Below are positions 15,535 to 25,336 of a DNA stretch of 36,222 bases, in pieces (position 1 is the first letter of the stretch; each line of letters starts with the position of its first letter). This DNA comes from Halothiobacillus sp. (GTDB lineage Bacteria > Pseudomonadota > Gammaproteobacteria > Halothiobacillales > Halothiobacillaceae). The stretch is taken from positions 1 through 36,222 of the forward strand of contig JAGXHU010000027.1 of the NCBI GenBank assembly GCA_024636015.1. Direction: 5' to 3'. A program made the position numbers and the translations under genes. The notes below the pieces were generated by a model. The model ran no database searches, was not told the DNA's origin, and saw only the letters and a program-made list of their open reading frames with translations.

Positions 15535-16863
15535 ATGGATAGGGAGCCCGCCGCCGTGATACTTAGCCCGCAACAGGTTTTAGTGCAGGGGTTACGCGAT
15601 GCCGTGCCCTATATTCGTGAACATGAGGGTAAGGTGTTCGTGGTGGCCTTTGGCGGCGAGGCGCTGGACGACCCCGAAAGCTTTCAGCGGGTTGTTCGCG
15701 ATCTTGTTCTGATTGCAGATCTGGGGGTTCGCCTGGTTCTTGTGCCCGGTGCGCGTCCCCAGATCAATCGTCGTTTGTTGCAGGCGGGGCAGTCACCGCG
15801 GTTTCAGGGCGGCCTGCGGATCACCGATTTCGAGATGATCGATCCGGTGACGGAGGCCGTGGGTGCCCTGCAGTTCGATCTGTTGTCCTGGCTCTCTACA
15901 CGCTTGAGTATGTCCTCCGGTTCGGGGCTGGCTCAGCGAGTGTTGACCGGTAATTTCCTGACGGCCCGTCCGATGGGGATTATCGACGGCGTGGATCTTG
16001 GTTTTACCGGTGCGGTGCGGCGTGTCGATGTCGAAGGGGTCCGGGATGCGCTGGGGGATGGCTCCATCGTTGTTCAAAGCAACCTGGGATTTTCTCCGAC
16101 CGGTGAGCTTTTCAATCTTCGCGCGGAAGATGTCGCTGAGGCCATGGCCGTCAGTCTCGGCGCGGACAAACTGATTTTCCTGACCGACCCAGTGGACGAT
16201 CTACCGTCCGTTATGAGCCTGGTTGACGTGCGCATGCTCCTGGATCGCACCGATGGCGGTCTCTCCGATGAGTTTCGAATGCATCTGGAAAGTGCGACGC
16301 ATGCCTGCACTCGGGGTGTCGATCGGGTGCACCTCGTCGATCGTGATGTGGATGGCGCCCTGCTCGTGGAACTATTTACTCGGGATGGGAGCGGTACACT
16401 GATTTCGGCAGAACCCTTCGAGAAAATTCGATCGGCCACACTGGACGACATCGGGGGCATCGTGGCTTTGATTGAGCCACTGGAGTTGGCGGGTGTTCTG
16501 GTCCGCCGTTCACGGGAACAGCTGGAACTGGAGATCGAGCGGTTCGTCGTGATCGAACGTGATGGCGATACCATCGGATGTGCCGCTCTGTACCCTTATC
16601 CGGAATCATCGACTGCCGAATTGGCGGCACTGGTTGTGCACCCGGCCTATCAACGGGGCGGGCGCGCCGGGCGACTGTTGGCCTTCCTCGAGTCGCGCGC
16701 GCGTTCGCTGGGTTTGCGCTCCGTCTTTTTGCTCTCCACGCAAACCATGGCCTTTTTCAAGGAGAAGGGTTTTGTGGACGAAAATCTATCCGGTCTGCCG
16801 GGCGAACGCCAAGTTTTGTATAACTTCAAACGGAATTCCCGGATTTTCCGAAAATGGCTCTGA
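15535..16863 (+). CDS. argA: N-acetylglutamate synthase (amino acid kinase-GNAT fusion)
   Basis: 442 residues, like E. coli ArgA. Residues about 20-295 form an amino acid kinase-type domain (VFVVAFGGEAL, LVLVPGARPQI, VVQSNLGFSPTGE) that normally carries the arginine feedback site. Residues about 300-442 form a GNAT acetyltransferase domain with the acetyl-CoA loop HPAYQRGGRAGRLL. The enzyme makes N-acetylglutamate, the first step of arginine synthesis, and is probably inhibited by arginine. Only 15 bases separate it from argF, so it belongs to the same operon. Confidence 0.94.
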   Translation: MDREPAAVILSPQQVLVQGLRDAVPYIREHEGKVFVVAFGGEALDDPESFQRVVRDLVLIADLGVRLVLVPGARPQINRRLLQAGQSPRFQGGLRITDFEMIDPVTEAVGALQFDLLSWLSTRLSMSSGSGLAQRVLTGNFLTARPMGIIDGVDLGFTGAVRRVDVEGVRDALGDGSIVVQSNLGFSPTGELFNLRAEDVAEAMAVSLGADKLIFLTDPVDDLPSVMSLVDVRMLLDRTDGGLSDEFRMHLESATHACTRGVDRVHLVDRDVDGALLVELFTRDGSGTLISAEPFEKIRSATLDDIGGIVALIEPLELAGVLVRRSREQLELEIERFVVIERDGDTIGCAALYPYPESSTAELAALVVHPAYQRGGRAGRLLAFLESRARSLGLRSVFLLSTQTMAFFKEKGFVDENLSGLPGERQVLYNFKRNSRIFRKWL

Positions 16864-16922
16864 TTTCAGGTCGGTTTCCGCTTTCGGCAAGGTTCTTCCT
16901 GCCCATCGGTTTGTGGTTATAG

Positions 16923-17723
16923 ATGTCAACGGAGTCAGATAACTCTTCCTGGCGTACGCGCGTATTCGTTGATGCGGGCCCCGATGAGGTGACTGCGATT
17001 CAGGCGAAACAGGTTGCCGAGCATCTGGGCTTATCGCTTGAGCCGGCCGGCTCGATGACAAGCCAAACTCAATTCTGTCTGCGATTCATGGATGGGGGTT
17101 GGCAGTTGTGGCCGCCCGTCGTGGATGACGCCTATGGCCGGCAACCATTGCAGATCGATTTCGTGTCCGACCCCCGATTCAGTCAACCCATGACCTTGCG
17201 AGAACCGCTGGCCAAGGCGGTTGGTCTGCGTGCCAACCGCCGCCCCCTGGTGTTCGACCTGACCGCAGGCTTGGGCCGCGATGCGTGGGCCTTGGCGAGT
17301 ACCGGCTGTCGTGTCGTGGCATTCGAACGCCATCCACTGGTGGCTCTTTTGCTGGCGGATGGGCTGCGCCGGGCCGCTCTGCAAACTTCCACATCAGATA
17401 CGGCAAGCAGAATATCTTTGCTGGCCTGTGATCCCAGAGCGGTCGATTCTGGCATCGAGGATTTTATTGATCCCGCGACGGTCTGGCTGATGGATCCTAT
17501 GTTTCCCGAGCGCCGCAAGTCGGCGCTGGTCAAAAAGGCAATGCGGATCTTCCAGGCGCTCGTCGGCAATGACGATGATGCCACCGAACTGTTCTCTTGG
17601 GCGCGACAACAGCCTGGGGCGCGCTGGGTGGTCAAACGACCGCCGCAGGCCCCATGTATCAACGATAGTGCACCCTCCATGGAAATTACGAGTGGTCGTA
17701 TCCGTTTTGATTGTTATCTTTAG
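16923..17723 (+). CDS. rsmJ: 16S rRNA (guanine-1516-N2)-methyltransferase RsmJ
   Basis: 266 residues. The SAM-binding motif is VFDLTAGLGRDAW, followed by an acidic strand end in VAFERHPLVALLLADGL. The catalytic loop MDPMFPERRKSALVKKAM is characteristic of RsmJ (YhiQ), which methylates G1516 in helix 45 of 16S rRNA on the small subunit. The N-terminal region with LCLRF-like strands and the FVSD segment also fits. It begins 59 bases after argA on the same strand and could be read through from the arg operon. Its end faces the OmpA-family gene, and a hairpin at 17808-17835 serves both. Confidence 0.9.
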   Translation: MSTESDNSSWRTRVFVDAGPDEVTAIQAKQVAEHLGLSLEPAGSMTSQTQFCLRFMDGGWQLWPPVVDDAYGRQPLQIDFVSDPRFSQPMTLREPLAKAVGLRANRRPLVFDLTAGLGRDAWALASTGCRVVAFERHPLVALLLADGLRRAALQTSTSDTASRISLLACDPRAVDSGIEDFIDPATVWLMDPMFPERRKSALVKKAMRIFQALVGNDDDATELFSWARQQPGARWVVKRPPQAPCINDSAPSMEITSGRIRFDCYL

Positions 17724-17807
17724 AGCGCGATACGGCGCATAGATAGCGTCCGGATCTGGCCGGAAGACCACCGCAGGGATGCTTAAAATTCCGCGAATCT
17801 GCAGACG

Positions 17808-17836
17808 AAAAAAACACCGCATTGCTGCGGTGTTTT
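17808..17836. terminator. Bidirectional terminator between rsmJ and the OmpA-family gene
   Basis: Perfect 10-bp stem, 17812-17821 with 17826-17835, with a TTGC loop. On the minus strand it ends in seven T residues (complement of 17808-17814), a strong terminator for the OmpA-family gene. On the plus strand the T run is only four bases, so rsmJ would stop less well. Confidence 0.85.
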
Positions 17837-17888
17837 CGTGTCCCTCAATAGGGTTGACCCGCGCATTAGCGCGGATCATGTGGTCAGA

Positions 17889-18512
17889 TTACTGGCCAAC
17901 ACCTTCGGTGGTGACAACAACGCGACGGTTCTTCGCGCGGCCAACCTTAGTCTTGTTGGTAGCAATCGGATCCGCTTCGCCCATGCCGACAGTTTCGATT
18001 TTGTCTGCGGGGATGTTGTGAGCGGCCAGATAGGTAGCAACTGTTTTGGCGCGGCGCTGAGACAGGCCGATGTTGTATTTCTCGGTACCGATGCTGTCGG
18101 TATAACCCACAACCTTGATCTTGGCGATGGAGTTCATGCTGCCCATTTCAGAGATCAACTTGTCCAGAGCCTGCTTGCCCGCGGGCTTCAGGTTGTACTT
18201 GTCGAAATCGAAGTAGGTATCAGCAGTCAACGTGATGGTCTTCATTTCAGGGGCCGGTGGCGGCTCTACCAGAGCGGCAGGCGCTGCGGCTTCAACTTTA
18301 GGCTTGGCCATCATGTCTGGGTCGCAGGCCATGATTGCGGTTTCAGGCGTCAGTTTGCCATGACCATTGTGCACGCATTTGCCGTACGGGGTCATGACCG
18401 GGTTGCCGGCGCTGTCAAAAACGTACGGAGAGTCGGTGCTATCAGCAAAAGCCTGCCCGGACAGGGCAAAGGCCGCTACGATACCAGTGGTGAGCGCTGT
18501 GAATTTATTCAT
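17889..18512 (-). CDS. OmpA-family outer membrane / peptidoglycan-binding protein
   Basis: 207 residues. A signal peptide covers about 1-23 (hydrophobic GIVAAFALSG, cut after AFA). A short region with two cysteines (C46 and about C63) and a Pro/Ala-rich linker follow. Residues about 90-200 are an OmpA C-terminal domain: YFDFDKYNLKPAG, VVGYTDSIGTEKYN, LSQRRAKTVATYL and NRRVVV, the set that binds diaminopimelate in peptidoglycan. There is no N-terminal 8-stranded barrel, so it is a periplasmic or lipid-independent anchor rather than full OmpA. A strong ribosome site (AAGGAG) precedes the ATG, and a CATAAT at 18573-18578 (minus) may be the -10. High expression is likely. Confidence 0.9.
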   Translation of the reverse strand: MNKFTALTTGIVAAFALSGQAFADSTDSPYVFDSAGNPVMTPYGKCVHNGHGKLTPETAIMACDPDMMAKPKVEAAAPAALVEPPPAPEMKTITLTADTYFDFDKYNLKPAGKQALDKLISEMGSMNSIAKIKVVGYTDSIGTEKYNIGLSQRRAKTVATYLAAHNIPADKIETVGMGEADPIATNKTKVGRAKNRRVVVTTEGVGQ

Positions 18513-18740
18513 CTGTGAGGTCTCCTTACTATAAAATCGACACTAGAGAATGATAAGCATGATGCGGCGACTATTATGACCGATCTGGTTGCAAATAGTA
18601 GTCGCTGGGGGGGCTTCGGGGCAAACCTGAGGGGCAACATGTCTCTAATTCGGTGCAATTGGATATTGAAAACAGGTGCAGATTTGCGAAATTCTTGCGT
18701 GAACTGGGTGGTCTGCGCTCTTGCTTTGCATGTGTTTGCA

Positions 18741-18769
18741 TTGTCAATTTACTGAAATATAAAGATAAA
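18741..18769 (+). promoter_or_regulatory. Candidate sigma70 promoter in the ompA-gyrA gap
   Basis: TTGTCA (five of six -35 matches) at 18741-18746 and GATAAA (four of six -10 matches) at 18764-18769 are 17 bases apart in an AT-rich stretch. Transcription would begin near 18776, just before the hairpin at 18793-18821. Confidence 0.35.
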
Positions 18770-18775
18770 TTAAGA

Positions 18776-18828
18776 TTTTGGCTCATGCTGGGCACGGAGG
18801 TTTTTCAGAAAATCCTCCGTGTTGTTTT
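18776..18828 (+). ncRNA. Candidate short RNA ending in a terminator-like hairpin
   Basis: The transcript expected from the promoter at 18741-18769 would reach a hairpin with an 8-bp GC-rich stem, CACGGAGG (18793-18800) with CCTCCGTG (18814-18821). The stem can be extended by T-A pairs with one bulge. It is followed by TTGTTTT. The product would be about 50 bases, either a very short RNA or a terminated leader upstream of gyrA. No RNA family is recognised. Confidence 0.3.
18793..18828 (+). terminator. Orphan terminator-like hairpin upstream of gyrA
   Basis: Perfect 8-bp stem with a 13-base T- and A-rich loop that can partly zip up, followed by TTGTTTT at 18822-18828. No plus-strand gene ends nearby; the nearest, rsmJ, ends about 1.07 kb upstream. 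It therefore most likely ends an unannotated transcript. Confidence 0.45.
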
Positions 18829-19125
18829 AAAGCAACGTTCGTCGTACTTTCGATACGGTTTGCAAATTTTGAGGCAGGTTGTCTCGTTTGGAGGTTGATG
18901 CGCTTATCGCTCCGATTCGTTAGAACCGATCAGCTTCTGTTCGTACCCCATGGGCGATCTTTTTCCGGCAAGGCCTTTTGATTTTGGCGCGGGTTGTTTG
19001 CCGCACAGCAGGACTGCGCGCGTTCCGGTCATCTTATGGTAAACTTTCGGCTCTTTTTTTGTCGGGCTCGTGCTCGGCGCTGCTGCCCTGATGGGGATGT
19101 GGCCGGGCGATCGTAAGGATGAATA

Positions 19126-21753
19126 ATGTCTGAATTTGCGCAAGAGGTATTTAAGGTCAATCTCGAAGACGAGATGCGCCGCTCTTATCTTGATTATGCA
19201 ATGAGCGTCATCGTAGGGCGGGCACTGCCGGATGCGCGTGATGGCTTGAAGCCCGTGCATCGCAGGGTGCTTTACGCCATGCGTGAACTCGGCAACGAAT
19301 GGAACAAGCCTTACAAGAAATCCGCTCGTGTGGTGGGGGACGTGATTGGTAAGTATCACCCCCATGGCGATACTGCCGTTTACGATGCTTTGGTGCGGAT
19401 GGCTCAGACTTTTTCCATGCGTTACCCCCTGATTGATGGTCAGGGTAACTTTGGTTCCGTTGACGGGGATTCCCCGGCAGCAATGCGATATACCGAAGTG
19501 CGGATGGCGCGGATCGCACACGAGCTCCAGGCCGACCTTGAGAAGGAGACGGTGGATTTCACGGAGAACTATGACGGTTCTGAGCGTGAACCCTCTGTAT
19601 TCCCGGCACGATTCCCCAACTTGTTGGTCAATGGCTCTTCCGGTATTGCGGTTGGCATGGCGACCAATATTCCGCCCCACAATCTCAATGAGATTCTGAA
19701 CGCGACCATCGCAATGATCGATGATCCGGAAACGGATGATGAGACATTGTTGGCCATGGTGCCGGGGCCGGACTTCCCGACAGCCGGGATCATCAATGGC
19801 GCAGCCGGTATCCGAGAAGCTTATCTCACAGGGCGCGGCCGCGTCGTAATGCGGGCGCGTACGCATTTCGAAGAAGACGAGCGGACGAACAAGGCCACGA
19901 TCATCGTGACCGAGTTGCCTTATCAGGTGAACAAGGCGCGGTTGATCGAGCGCATTGCCGAACTGGTCCGTGAGAAGAAGATTGAAGGCATCACCGAACT
20001 CCGCGATGAGTCGGATAAAGATGGGATGCGTATCTTCATCGAGCTTCGCCGGGGCGAATTGCCGGATGTGATGCTCAACAATCTCTATCAGCAAACCCAG
20101 ATGCAAAGCGTGTTCGGGATCAATATGGTGGCACTGGTGGATGGCCAGCCCCGTACCCTCGGTTTGCGCGAGATCCTCGTGGTGTTCTTACGGCACCGGC
20201 GTGAAGTCGTCACCCGGCGTACCGTTTTCGACCTGCGCAAGGCGCGTGAGCGTGCGCATTTGCTGGAAGGCCTGGCGGTCGCGCTGGCGAATATCGATGA
20301 AATGATTGCCCTCATTAAGGCCGCGCAAACGTCGAATGATGCGCGTGAGGCATTGATGGCGCGCGATTGGGATTCGGGTCTGGTGCGGATCATGCTGGAG
20401 CGGGCCGATAGTCAGGCATCGCGACCGGAAACCTTGCCGGTTGAATTCGGTCTTCAACCAGATGAGAATTACCGGTTGTCCACCGAGCAGGCTCAGGCTA
20501 TTTTGGAGATGCGCCTGAATCGCTTGACCGCGCTTGAGCAGGATAAAATCCTCGACGAATACCGGGGTTTGCTGGAAAAAATCTTCGATTTGCTCGATAT
20601 TCTGCGCTCTGAAACGCGGCTCATGAAAGTGATTCGCGATGAACTCACCGCCATGCTTGATGAGTTTGGCGATCAACGGCGTACCGAGATTGTCTTTGAT
20701 TATGAAGATCTGTCTATTGAAGATCTGATTGCCGAAGAGGATCGGGTGGTCACCCTGTCTCGAGCAGGTTATATCAAGACGCAGTCTCTGACCGATTACC
20801 AGAGTCAGCGCCGGGGCGGGCGAGGCAAGTCCTCCACCCGAATGAAAGACGAGGATGTCATCGAGCAGCTTCTGGTGGCCAGTACGCACGCTTGGGCCTT
20901 GATGTTCACCAACCTCGGTCGGGTCTACTGGCGCAAGGTGTATCAGCTGCCTCAGGGTGCGCGTGGTGCGCGTGGTCGTCCGATTGTTAACATCCTTCCG
21001 CTGCAGGAAGGCGAACGGGTTAATGCTCTGTTGCCCGTGCGCGAGTTTGTGGACGACCATTATATTTTCTTCGCGACCGCAACCGGTCAGGTCAAGAAGA
21101 CGCCACTGGTCGACTTCTCTCGTCCGCGTCAGGCGGGCATTATCGCCATCGACCTGCGGGATGACGACCGTCTGGTGGGCTCAGCGCTAACGGATGGGGC
21201 GCGCGAGCTGATGTTGTTCAGCAATACCGGAAAGTCGATCCGTTTCGCCGAGGGCGATGTGCGCTCGATGGGCCGCTCCGCCGGCGGGGTGCGGGGTATC
21301 CGTTTGGAGGCCGGGCAGCACGTGGTCTCCCTGATTGTGGTGGGCGATGGACAGGTGTTGACCGCCACGAAAAACGGGTACGGTAAACGTACACCGATTG
21401 ATGATTTCCCGCTTCAGGGGCGCGGTGGCCAGGGCGTTATTGCCATTCAAACCAGTGAACGTAATGGGGATCTGGTGGGCGCGGCATTGGTGGAAGATAC
21501 AGATGAAGTGATTCTGATTTCCGATGCCGGTACACTCGTGCGGACTGAAATCGAACAGATTTCTTCGGTTTCCCGGAACACCCAGGGCGTGATCTTGATT
21601 CGCTTGGGTGAGAATGAGCATTTGGTGCAGATTGCACCAGTGTCGGCTATGGATGATGTTCTGGCCGATGCTTTGGAGGCGCAGGGCGATCCGTTGAGTG
21701 ATCCCCTCAATGATCCGAGTGAACCCGATGAGGTTGGTGCCGACGGCGTTTAA
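19126..21753 (+). CDS. gyrA: DNA gyrase subunit A
   Basis: 875 residues, the same length as E. coli GyrA. It is the breakage-reunion subunit that introduces negative supercoils with GyrB. Active-site Y122 is in [13 protein letters not shown]. The quinolone-determining region reads [12 protein letters not shown], with Thr83 and Asp87. Thr at 83 is the natural residue in several gammaproteobacteria, so no resistance change is implied. The C-terminal beta-pinwheel begins with the GyrA box QRRGGRGK, needed for DNA wrapping, and the protein ends in an acidic tail. A clear AAGGA lies eight bases before the ATG. serC follows after 102 bases. Confidence 0.98.
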   Translation: MSEFAQEVFKVNLEDEMRRSYLDYAMSVIVGRALPDARDGLKPVHRRVLYAMRELGNEWNKPYKKSARVVGDVIGKYHPHGDTAVYDALVRMAQTFSMRYPLIDGQGNFGSVDGDSPAAMRYTEVRMARIAHELQADLEKETVDFTENYDGSEREPSVFPARFPNLLVNGSSGIAVGMATNIPPHNLNEILNATIAMIDDPETDDETLLAMVPGPDFPTAGIINGAAGIREAYLTGRGRVVMRARTHFEEDERTNKATIIVTELPYQVNKARLIERIAELVREKKIEGITELRDESDKDGMRIFIELRRGELPDVMLNNLYQQTQMQSVFGINMVALVDGQPRTLGLREILVVFLRHRREVVTRRTVFDLRKARERAHLLEGLAVALANIDEMIALIKAAQTSNDAREALMARDWDSGLVRIMLERADSQASRPETLPVEFGLQPDENYRLSTEQAQAILEMRLNRLTALEQDKILDEYRGLLEKIFDLLDILRSETRLMKVIRDELTAMLDEFGDQRRTEIVFDYEDLSIEDLIAEEDRVVTLSRAGYIKTQSLTDYQSQRRGGRGKSSTRMKDEDVIEQLLVASTHAWALMFTNLGRVYWRKVYQLPQGARGARGRPIVNILPLQEGERVNALLPVREFVDDHYIFFATATGQVKKTPLVDFSRPRQAGIIAIDLRDDDRLVGSALTDGARELMLFSNTGKSIRFAEGDVRSMGRSAGGVRGIRLEAGQHVVSLIVVGDGQVLTATKNGYGKRTPIDDFPLQGRGGQGVIAIQTSERNGDLVGAALVEDTDEVILISDAGTLVRTEIEQISSVSRNTQGVILIRLGENEHLVQIAPVSAMDDVLADALEAQGDPLSDPLNDPSEPDEVGADGV

Positions 21754-21855
21754 CGTTCCATCGGTTCATAGCCCCCCGGCAGCGGGATGGTTGTGCGGAC
21801 CGGTCGATCTTCGTTGTTAAAATTTTCAAGTAACTGGCGATTTTTGGAGTGAATA

Positions 21856-22947
21856 ATGGCGCGTATATTTAATTTTGGGGCGGGCCCTGCCGTATTGCCG
21901 GTCGAAGTGCTGGAACGGGCTCGGGACGAAATGCTGGATTGCGACGGCACCGGCATGTCCGTGATGGAGATGAGCCATCGCGGCAAGAAATTCGTGTCGA
22001 TTGCCGAAAAGGCCGAAGCCGACCTGCGGACACTGATGGGTGTGCCCGATAACTACAAGGTGTTGTTCCTACAAGGGGGTGCCTCTTCACAATTCGCCAT
22101 GATCCCGATGAACCTCAAGGCACTGGCTGCTTCAGGTTCTGCGGATTACCTCAATACCGGTCACTGGTCCGAAAAGGCTGTGAGCGAAGGTAAGCGTTTC
22201 GTCAATTTAAATCTGGTTGCCGATACCAAGGGCAGCAAGTACACCACGCTGCCAGCGCAAAGCGACCTGACGTTCAATCCCAATGCTTCCTACGTGCACT
22301 ACACGCCGAATGAGACCATTGCCGGTGTCGAGTTCGGCTATATCCCCGAGACGGGCGACGTTCCCTTGGTAGCGGACATGTCGTCCACCATTTTGTCCCG
22401 TCCGGTTGATGTATCGAAATTCGGCGTCATTTATGCCGGTGCACAGAAAAATATCGGCCCGGCTGGCCTGACTCTGGTCATCATCCGTGACGATCTGATC
22501 GGTCACGCGGATGACTCGGTTCCCGCCATGTTCGATTACAAGACCCATGCCGACAACGGTTCGATGTACAACACGCCGCCGAGCTATGCCTGGTATATCG
22601 CCGGACTGGTGTTCGAGCACTTGCTGGCGAATGGCGGTCTGACCAAGATGGCCGAAATCAATGAGCGTAAGGCACGGAAGCTTTATGCGGCGATCGACGG
22701 CAGTGGTGGATTCTACCGAAATCCGGTCGACGTCCATGCTCGCTCTTGGATGAATGTGCCCTTCATTCTGAAGGACGATGCTATGGACAAACCGTTCCTG
22801 GCCGAGGCTGAAAAAGTAGGGCTATCTGCGCTGGCTGGCCATCGTTCTGTCGGCGGTATGCGTGCCAGTATCTACAATGCCATGCCAGAAGCCGGGGTCG
22901 ATGCCCTGATCAGCTTCATGCAGGATTTCGCTCAACGTCACGGTTAA
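21856..22947 (+). CDS. serC: Phosphoserine aminotransferase
   Basis: 363 residues, standard length. It converts 3-phosphohydroxypyruvate and glutamate to phosphoserine, and does the parallel step in pyridoxal phosphate synthesis. The Schiff-base lysine is K198 in YAGAQKNIGPAG; the N-terminus FNFGAGPAVLP and LFLQGGASSQFAMIP are family hallmarks; the HRSVGGMRASIYNA end binds substrate phosphate. GGAG lies ten bases upstream of the ATG. It starts a close run of amino acid genes: serA follows after 21 bases. Confidence 0.96.
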   Translation: MARIFNFGAGPAVLPVEVLERARDEMLDCDGTGMSVMEMSHRGKKFVSIAEKAEADLRTLMGVPDNYKVLFLQGGASSQFAMIPMNLKALAASGSADYLNTGHWSEKAVSEGKRFVNLNLVADTKGSKYTTLPAQSDLTFNPNASYVHYTPNETIAGVEFGYIPETGDVPLVADMSSTILSRPVDVSKFGVIYAGAQKNIGPAGLTLVIIRDDLIGHADDSVPAMFDYKTHADNGSMYNTPPSYAWYIAGLVFEHLLANGGLTKMAEINERKARKLYAAIDGSGGFYRNPVDVHARSWMNVPFILKDDAMDKPFLAEAEKVGLSALAGHRSVGGMRASIYNAMPEAGVDALISFMQDFAQRHG

Positions 22948-22968
22948 TTTTTTATCTTCGAGGTTCTC

Positions 22969-24132
22969 ATGTTCAAGATTCATACCCTGAATGCCATTTC
23001 AGCCAAAGGTACCGACCGCCTGCCGACGGGTAAATACACCATCGAGGCTGGTCTGGCCGAGGCGGATGCCATTCTCGTTCGCTCCGCCAAGATGCACGAT
23101 ATGGATTTGTCACCGTCCGTTCTGGCCATTGGCCGTGCCGGTGCCGGCGTGAATAATATTCCCGTCGAAAAAATGAGCGAGCAGGGCGTGGTTGTGTTCA
23201 ATGCGCCCGGTGCGAATGCCAATGCGGTCAAGGAACTCGTGATGGCCGGCATGCTGATGTCGATCCGCAATCTAGGCGCCGCTTGGGATTTTGCGCGCGG
23301 TCTCTCCGGTACAGATGAAGAAATCCACAAGGCTGTTGAAGCGGGCAAGAAGAATTTTGTCGGTTTCGAGCTGCCGGGCCGCACCCTGGGTGTCATCGGT
23401 CTTGGTGCCATTGGTGTGCGTGTCGCAAATGCGGCCAGGGCACTCGGTATGCGTGTCATCGGTTTCGATCCGGGTATTAGCATTGAGCGTGCCTGGGAAC
23501 TGTCACCTGAGGTTCATCAGGCGGGCAGTGTTGATGAGGTTCTGGCCAAGGCCGATTTCGTCAGCTTCCACGTGCCCTTGATCGATGCGACCCGGAACTT
23601 GATCAATGCTGAGCGTTTGGCATTCATGAAGGAAAATGTCGTCGTGCTGAATTTCGCGCGCGAAGGCATTGTGGATGAAGCAGCGATGGTTGCCGCCCTG
23701 GATGCTGGCAAGGCACACGCTTACGTCTCAGATTTCCCGGGTAATTTGACCAAAAACCACCCACGTTGCCTGACTTTCCCGCATCTGGGTGCCTCAACCG
23801 GTGAAGCCGAAGACAACTGCGCAATCATGGTTGCCGATCAAATTCGTGATTACCTGGAAAACGGCAATATCCGTAATTCGGTAAACTTCCCCGAAGTGCG
23901 TTTAGCCCGTTCCGGCGCGCAGCGACTGGCGATTGCCAATCGGAACATGCCGGACATGGTCGGTCAGATTTCTCATATTCTGGGTAAGTCCAACATTAAC
24001 ATTGAGCGCCTGATGAACGAGTCGCGCAAACAGTTGGCCTATACCCTGATCGACGTTGACTCTACAGTGCCTGCCGAGGCTTTGGCCGCGCTGCGTCAGA
24101 TCAACGGGATTCTGCGCATTCGCGTACTGTAA
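22969..24132 (+). CDS. serA: D-3-phosphoglycerate dehydrogenase, short ACT-containing type
   Basis: 387 residues. It oxidises 3-phosphoglycerate to 3-phosphohydroxypyruvate, the first step of serine synthesis. The Rossmann motif GVIGLGAIGVRVA is near residue 140; the substrate arginine is in NFAREGIVDE and the catalytic histidine in FPHLGASTGEAEDN. The usual DVFxxEP segment is replaced by SDFPGNLTKNHP, as I recall for the short subfamily of this enzyme, so I do not read it as a defect. The last 70 residues form an ACT domain (NMPDMVGQISHILGKSNINI), probably for serine feedback. It lies between serC and pheA, a position not occupied in the pseudomonad version of this gene cluster. Confidence 0.93.
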   Translation: MFKIHTLNAISAKGTDRLPTGKYTIEAGLAEADAILVRSAKMHDMDLSPSVLAIGRAGAGVNNIPVEKMSEQGVVVFNAPGANANAVKELVMAGMLMSIRNLGAAWDFARGLSGTDEEIHKAVEAGKKNFVGFELPGRTLGVIGLGAIGVRVANAARALGMRVIGFDPGISIERAWELSPEVHQAGSVDEVLAKADFVSFHVPLIDATRNLINAERLAFMKENVVVLNFAREGIVDEAAMVAALDAGKAHAYVSDFPGNLTKNHPRCLTFPHLGASTGEAEDNCAIMVADQIRDYLENGNIRNSVNFPEVRLARSGAQRLAIANRNMPDMVGQISHILGKSNINIERLMNESRKQLAYTLIDVDSTVPAEALAALRQINGILRIRVL

Positions 24133-24141
24133 GGTGCGTCG

Positions 24142-25323
24142 GTGACTGAACGCGTCGATCCTGCCATGGATCCGTCCGATTGGCCGAGCACGTTGCCCGC
24201 CGTTAGGGCCAAGATTGATGCCCTTGATGGCGAGTTGCTGCGCCTGATTTCTGAGCGCGCTGGGCTCGCCGAGCGCGTGGCTCAAATCAAGCGCGCATCC
24301 GATGAGCCCTTTGGTTCCTTTTATCGGCCGGAGCGTGAGGCGCAGGTCCTGAATCGGGTGCGAGCGGCGAATACGGGGCCATTATCCGACGACACCGTCG
24401 CCTGGGTATTCCGGGAAATTATGTCTGCCTGTCTGGCGTTGGAGCAGCCGCTGACCATCGCTTGTCTGGGGCCGGCTGGGACTTTCACGGAGCAGGCAGC
24501 TGTTCGTGCCTTTGGTCATGGGGCGAGATTGTCGCTCGAGCCCGGCATCCCGGAGGTTTTTCGTGCTGTGGCGGCCGGTGCAGCGGATTTCGGCGTGGTA
24601 CCGGTCGAGAACTCCACGGAAGGGAGCGTATCTCAGACCCTGGATGCGCTGGCTTTCGGCTCTGCCGGTTCGACCTGGTCGGCGGGCGATGTGTTGATTT
24701 GCGGCGAAGTTTCACTAAAGATCGACCAGCAATTGTTGGCGCGCGCCGACGGTTTGGGAAAACAGCCGACGCGTATCGCTTCCCATGCCCAGTCTCTGGC
24801 GCAATGCCGGGAGTGGCTGGACGTCCATTATCCCGGGATTGAACGTATTGCCGTGCAGAGCAATGGCGAAGCGGCACGGATGGCTGCCGAATCCCCCGAT
24901 ATTTTTGCCATCGGCCCGCTTTTGGCGGCCGAGCGGCATGATTTGCAGGTGGTTGCGGCCAATATCCAGGACAGCGTGTTCAATACCACGCGATTTGTTG
25001 TGATAGGCCGCGAAGCGGTGCCACCATCCGGTCAGGACAAGACCTCGCTGGTGTTGTCTGTCAATAACGAACCCGGTGCATTGGCGCAATTGTTGGCGCC
25101 CTTGGCGGGTGCGGGTATTGATGTTACCCGGATTGAGTCGCGGCCTGCTCGTGATCGGGCTTGGAATCGCAAATGGGATTATGTGTTCTTCATTGATATT
25201 GAAGGCCATCAGGACGACCCGGCTGTGCAGGCCGCGTTGACCCGGATGCAACCGTACTGCGGGCGACTCGGTGTGCTTGGTTCCTACCCGCGCGCCGTTC
25301 CTGCTGCTCCTTCTTCTTCCTGA
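24142..25323 (+). CDS. pheA: Chorismate mutase / prephenate dehydratase (P-protein)
   Basis: 393 residues with three parts. An AroQ-type chorismate mutase spans about 12-95 (IDALDGELLRLISERAGLA and FYRPEREAQVL). A prephenate dehydratase spans about 100-285, with PAGTFTEQAAVRAFG, ENSTEGSVSQTLD, SHAQSLAQC and the catalytic NTTRFVVIG. An ACT domain with ESRP binds phenylalanine for feedback inhibition. It takes chorismate to phenylpyruvate in phenylalanine synthesis. The start is a GTG at 24142, with AAGGTG about seven bases upstream; an ATG nine codons in (24166) is an alternative. It lies nine bases after serA. Confidence 0.95.
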   Translation: MTERVDPAMDPSDWPSTLPAVRAKIDALDGELLRLISERAGLAERVAQIKRASDEPFGSFYRPEREAQVLNRVRAANTGPLSDDTVAWVFREIMSACLALEQPLTIACLGPAGTFTEQAAVRAFGHGARLSLEPGIPEVFRAVAAGAADFGVVPVENSTEGSVSQTLDALAFGSAGSTWSAGDVLICGEVSLKIDQQLLARADGLGKQPTRIASHAQSLAQCREWLDVHYPGIERIAVQSNGEAARMAAESPDIFAIGPLLAAERHDLQVVAANIQDSVFNTTRFVVIGREAVPPSGQDKTSLVLSVNNEPGALAQLLAPLAGAGIDVTRIESRPARDRAWNRKWDYVFFIDIEGHQDDPAVQAALTRMQPYCGRLGVLGSYPRAVPAAPSSS

Positions 25324-25336
25324 TCGTTGTAACTTT

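Larger units (their letters stand above)
18513..19125. other. 613-base non-coding region between the OmpA-family gene and gyrA
   Basis: No open frame here resembles a protein. The part near 18513-18600 should hold the OmpA-family promoter. The middle, about 18650-18780, is noticeably AT-rich, unlike the GC-rich neighbours, and contains a sigma70-like promoter followed by a terminator-like hairpin (annotated separately). The last 300 bases lead to gyrA, with a TTATGGTAAACT stretch near 19035-19046 that could include a gyrA -10; no convincing -35 is seen. Confidence 0.6.

Noticed and set aside
19360..19390. Quinolone resistance change at GyrA position 83
   Set aside because: Thr83 is the normal residue in several gammaproteobacteria, and Asp87 is intact, so there is no sign of an acquired mutation.
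18904..20106. 400-codon open frame on the minus strand across the ompA-gyrA gap and gyrA
   Set aside because: It mirrors the coding frame of gyrA, has low-complexity His/Arg-rich composition and shows no family resemblance.
20188..21060. 290-codon minus-strand open frame inside gyrA
   Set aside because: It is antisense to a strongly conserved coding sequence, and its composition is that of a reverse-frame artefact.
23700..23800. SerA missing its catalytic glutamate
   Set aside because: The DVFxxEP segment reads SDFPGNL, but this matches my recollection of the short PGDH subfamily, and the rest of the protein is well conserved.
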